From Ichthyophis bannanicus (taxonomy: Eukaryota > Chordata > Amphibia > Gymnophiona > Ichthyophiidae), in NCBI GenBank assembly GCA_033557465.1, contig CM066045.1:137165596-137229595 (forward strand): a DNA stretch of 64,000 nt, written 5' to 3'. Below are positions 61,590 through 64,000 of this stretch, piece by piece; position 1 is the first letter of the stretch, and every line of letters starts with the position of its first letter. The notes under the pieces were generated by a model, which worked only from the letters and a program-made list of their open reading frames with translations, was not told the DNA's origin and did no database searches. Made by a program: the position numbers and the translations under genes.

Positions 61590-63659
61590 TTGGGAATTGC
61601 AGCGCACATGCGCGGTCCCCTTCCCGCCCAAAGGTGCCATCTTGGCCAGTCTTCTTTTTTCCGCGGAGCCCTACAGACGACGTCTACTAGTCACCGCCGA
61701 AAAGTTGATTTTTTCCTTATTATTTTCAGTATTTCTTCGGTTTTTGACTCTTTCAGCATAGCCTCTCCCCCTCCGCTGGTTTCTCTCAGCATGGGAGGCC
61801 GGCTGGTCTACTTTGCCCACAGGTGGTCCAACATCACGTCAGATACCTGGGTGCTCCACATAGTCCGAGAGGGCTATCTTCTACACTTCCACCAGGTACC
61901 TCCCCCCTACTTTCCAGTGGAGCCTCTGCGACCCCCTCTTCACCAGGACTTACTCCTTCGGGAGTTGGCAAGTCTTATTCGGGAACAGGCAGTGGAACCG
62001 GTGCCCCACCACCTGAGGGGTCACGGCTTTTATTCCAGGTACTTCCTGGTACCAAAGCGAACTGGAGGCCTCAGACCCATCCTGGACTTGCGGAACCTCA
62101 ACAAGTTCCTGGAGAGGGAAAAGTTCAAGATGCTTACCCTTGGAATCCTGCTGCCCTACCTCCGGCAGGGAGATTGGCTATGCTCCTTGGATCTAAAGGA
62201 TGCCTACACTCACATCCTCATCCACCCCAGCCACCGACAATACCTAAGGTTTGTGGTGGCGGGCAATCATTACCAATACAGAGTACTGCCCTTTGGCCTA
62301 TCCTCCGCACCACGAGTCTTCACAAAATGTCTCGCAGTGGTAGCGGCTTATCTCCGGCTTCAAGGCCTCTTCGTCTTTCCTTACCTGGACGACTGGCTTA
62401 TCAGGGCTCCGTCCGCCACGGAGGCCACTCACGCCACGCAACGTACTGTGACTCTGCTCCAGTACTTGGGCTTTGTCATAAACTTCGAAAAGTCCACTTT
62501 GCTCCCCTCTCAGGACCTCGAGTTCATCGGCGCCAGATTGGACACGCTTCAGGCGCGGGCTTTTCTGCCGCTCGACAGGGCTCACCGGCTCATGGCTCTC
62601 GCCAGCCGTTTTCGCAGCCATCCCCGGGTCTCGGCCTGGCTCTTCCTGAAACTGCTTGGCGATATGGCGTCCACGGTCCATGTGACCCCCAATGCCCGCC
62701 TGAACATGCGGCCAGCTCAGTGGTGCCTTCGCTCTCAATGGCGTCAGGCCTCGGGGAGACTGGCGGACTCGGTACGCATCTCCAGCCCGCTAGTCTCTTC
62801 TCTACGATGGTGGCTTCACCTACCCAACCTAGTGCTCGGAATGCTTTTCCAGTCTCCTCCGCCGGTTCAGGTTCTGACGACCGACGCTTCTCTCCTGGGT
62901 TGGGGAGCACATTGCCAGGGGTCATGTACTCAGGGTCCCTGGACCCCATGGGAATCTGCCCAGCAGATCAATTTCCTGGAGCTCAGGGCCATTCGCCTGG
63001 CTCTAAGAGCCTTCTCCCACCTCACGTCTCACCAGTCTGTGCTGGTCCAGACGGACAATCAAGTTGCTATGTTCTACGTGAACAAGCAGGGGGGCACGGG
63101 CTCCTTCCTTCTCTGCCGGGAAGCACAAAAGCTCTGCGCTTGGGCCGTCAGCCGGGGAATCCTCCTCAAAGCTGTCTATCTCCCAGGTCAAGAAAATCAC
63201 CTGGCAGACAAACTGAGCAGAATCCTCCAACCGCACGAGTGGAGATTGGACCCGTTGGTGGTTCAACGGATCTTCCTACGGTGGGTCCTCCCCACACTGG
63301 ATCTCTTTGCCAGTCCTCTGAACAGGCAACTTCCTCGATTCTGCTCTCGGGAACCACATCCCCTCCGAGTAGCGGCGGATGCTTTTCTGCTCTCATGGTC
63401 CACGGGCCTTCTGTATGCCTTTCCTCCCATGCCGCTGGTGTCTCGAACTCTTTTCAAGGTTCTCCAGGACAAGGCCTCCGTGATCCTGATCGCTCCCCGG
63501 TGGCCCCGGCAACCGTGGTTCCCGCTTCTGATGCAGCTGGCGGTGGATACCCCGTTGCCTCTGGGGTTTCAACCCGATCTCCTGACCCAGGATCAGGGGT
63601 CTCTCCTACACCCCAACCTCAGATCTCTTCATCTGATGGCCTGGCTGCTGAAAGGGTAG
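61590..63659 (+). CDS. DIRS H RT-RNase H-Dam-like methyltransferase, intact
   Basis: 689 codons without a stop; the usual start is probably at MGGRLVYFAHRW (61791), because the upstream codons come from leader. RT: YFLVPKRTGGLRPILDLRN, LCSLDLKDAYTHILIHPS, VLPFGLSSAPRVFTKC and the catalytic FPYLDDWLI (62382-62393). RNase H: LTTDASLLGWGAHCQG, NFLELRAIRLAL, VQTDNQVAMFYVNKQGG. Methyltransferase: TLDLFASPLNRQLPRFCS, LLYAFPPMPLVSR and IAPRWPRQPWFPLL, with FPPM in place of FPPW. It stops after MAWLLKG. Confidence 0.92.
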   Translation: MGIAAHMRGPLPAQRCHLGQSSFFRGALQTTSTSHRRKVDFFLIIFSISSVFDSFSIASPPPLVSLSMGGRLVYFAHRWSNITSDTWVLHIVREGYLLHFHQVPPPYFPVEPLRPPLHQDLLLRELASLIREQAVEPVPHHLRGHGFYSRYFLVPKRTGGLRPILDLRNLNKFLEREKFKMLTLGILLPYLRQGDWLCSLDLKDAYTHILIHPSHRQYLRFVVAGNHYQYRVLPFGLSSAPRVFTKCLAVVAAYLRLQGLFVFPYLDDWLIRAPSATEATHATQRTVTLLQYLGFVINFEKSTLLPSQDLEFIGARLDTLQARAFLPLDRAHRLMALASRFRSHPRVSAWLFLKLLGDMASTVHVTPNARLNMRPAQWCLRSQWRQASGRLADSVRISSPLVSSLRWWLHLPNLVLGMLFQSPPPVQVLTTDASLLGWGAHCQGSCTQGPWTPWESAQQINFLELRAIRLALRAFSHLTSHQSVLVQTDNQVAMFYVNKQGGTGSFLLCREAQKLCAWAVSRGILLKAVYLPGQENHLADKLSRILQPHEWRLDPLVVQRIFLRWVLPTLDLFASPLNRQLPRFCSREPHPLRVAADAFLLSWSTGLLYAFPPMPLVSRTLFKVLQDKASVILIAPRWPRQPWFPLLMQLAVDTPLPLGFQPDLLTQDQGSLLHPNLRSLHLMAWLLKG

Positions 63660-64000
63660 TCCTTGCTCCCCTCCTGTTGCCTCCGGAGGTGGAGGAAGTC
63701 GTGCTGGCTTCCAGGCAACCCTCTACCCGGAAATCCTACGCCCTTAAATGGCGTCGCTTTTCCAACTGGTGTACTCAACAGTCTCAAGATCCCTTCTCCT
63801 GCTCGGTGTCGGTGGTCTTGCAGTACTTGCTTTCCCTCTCCAATCTTGGGCTCAAGTCCAACTCGGTCAAGGTTCACCTCAGTGCTATTTCAGCACATCA
63901 TGTGCCAGTGGAAGGCAGGCCTCTTTCCGGCCACCCCCTCGTGGCTCGGTTCTCCCGGGGCCGCCTTCTCCTCAAACCACCATTGCGCCCCCAGCCCCTG
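63575..64000 (+). CDS. DIRS H tyrosine recombinase (N-terminal part)
   Basis: Frame -1 to the preceding ORF and overlapping it. Reads LPPEVEEVVLASRQPSTRKS, YALKWRRFSNWCTQQSQDP, VLQYLLSLSNLGLKSNSVKV and HLSAISAHHVPVEG. This is the SAM-like N-terminal domain; the catalytic domain lies beyond the window. No stops so far. Confidence 0.85.

Larger units (their letters stand above)
61493..64000 (+). mobile_element. DIRS retrotransposon H, gag-less, runs off the window
   Basis: Same subfamily as F. The left end and about 270 bp of leader join directly to the start of RT; gag is absent. RT-RH-MT is fully open and the recombinase begins before the right edge. The best preserved DIRS here. Confidence 0.85.

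Noticed and set aside
52277..64000. The last REXO2 exon (HRALDDI motif) at the right side
   Set aside because: No matching peptide found; the region is DIRS, LINE and SINE sequence plus an unannotated spacer.

Overview
This window is vertebrate nuclear DNA, most likely from a large, repeat-rich amphibian genome. A caecilian or similar lineage fits best because DIRS, CR1, L2-like, RTE/BovB and Penelope elements are all abundant, but this is inference, not proof. Three small spliced exons near 48.7, 51.0 and 51.9 kb encode consecutive pieces of REXO2, the mitochondrial/cytosolic 3'-to-5' oligoribonuclease. I find no other host exon. The window therefore appears to be intron 2 (at least 48.6 kb), exon 3, intron 3, exon 4, intron 4, exon 5 and intron 5 (at least 12 kb) of REXO2 on the plus strand. 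Almost everything else is transposable elements.

The dominant elements are DIRS-type tyrosine-recombinase retrotransposons, labelled A to H here. A (1-3214, left end outside the window), B (3215-11012), C (about 11630-19075), D (about 23405-32703), E (about 39683-47965), F (about 52277-57212, truncated), G (about 57213-58110, 5' end only) and H (about 61493 to past the right edge). Where complete, their order is inverted terminal repeat, leader, gag with an N-terminal double-CxxC motif, RT, RNase H, Dam-like methyltransferase, tyrosine recombinase in an overlapping -1 frame, and a compound right end with an internal complementary region. All eight lie on the plus strand, the same sense as REXO2. 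Most are decayed; H has an intact RT-RH-MT frame but no gag.

Other elements are nested in these. B gag holds an L2-like LINE (4473-7625) and B RT holds a short LINE tail. The C leader holds an LTR-like unit. The D leader holds a Penelope-like element with inverted ends, and D gag holds an L2-like fragment and a reverse CR1. E gag is split by a hAT transposon with an 8-bp target duplication. F gag is split by an L2-like LINE with an intact ORF2, then cut by DIRS G. Between DIRS copies lie an L2-like LINE (19570-23140, minus) interrupted by a CR1 (20480-22548), a fold-back MITE (32.7-33.0 kb), and a Tc1-like transposon (33441-38941) that carries an LTR-like unit and a reverse RTE/BovB LINE. The right part of the window holds CR1, L2-like and SINE fragments in REXO2 introns.

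No CRISPR arrays, rRNA or genuine tRNA genes were seen. Element boundaries are read by eye from matching repeats and are approximate unless a target duplication is given.
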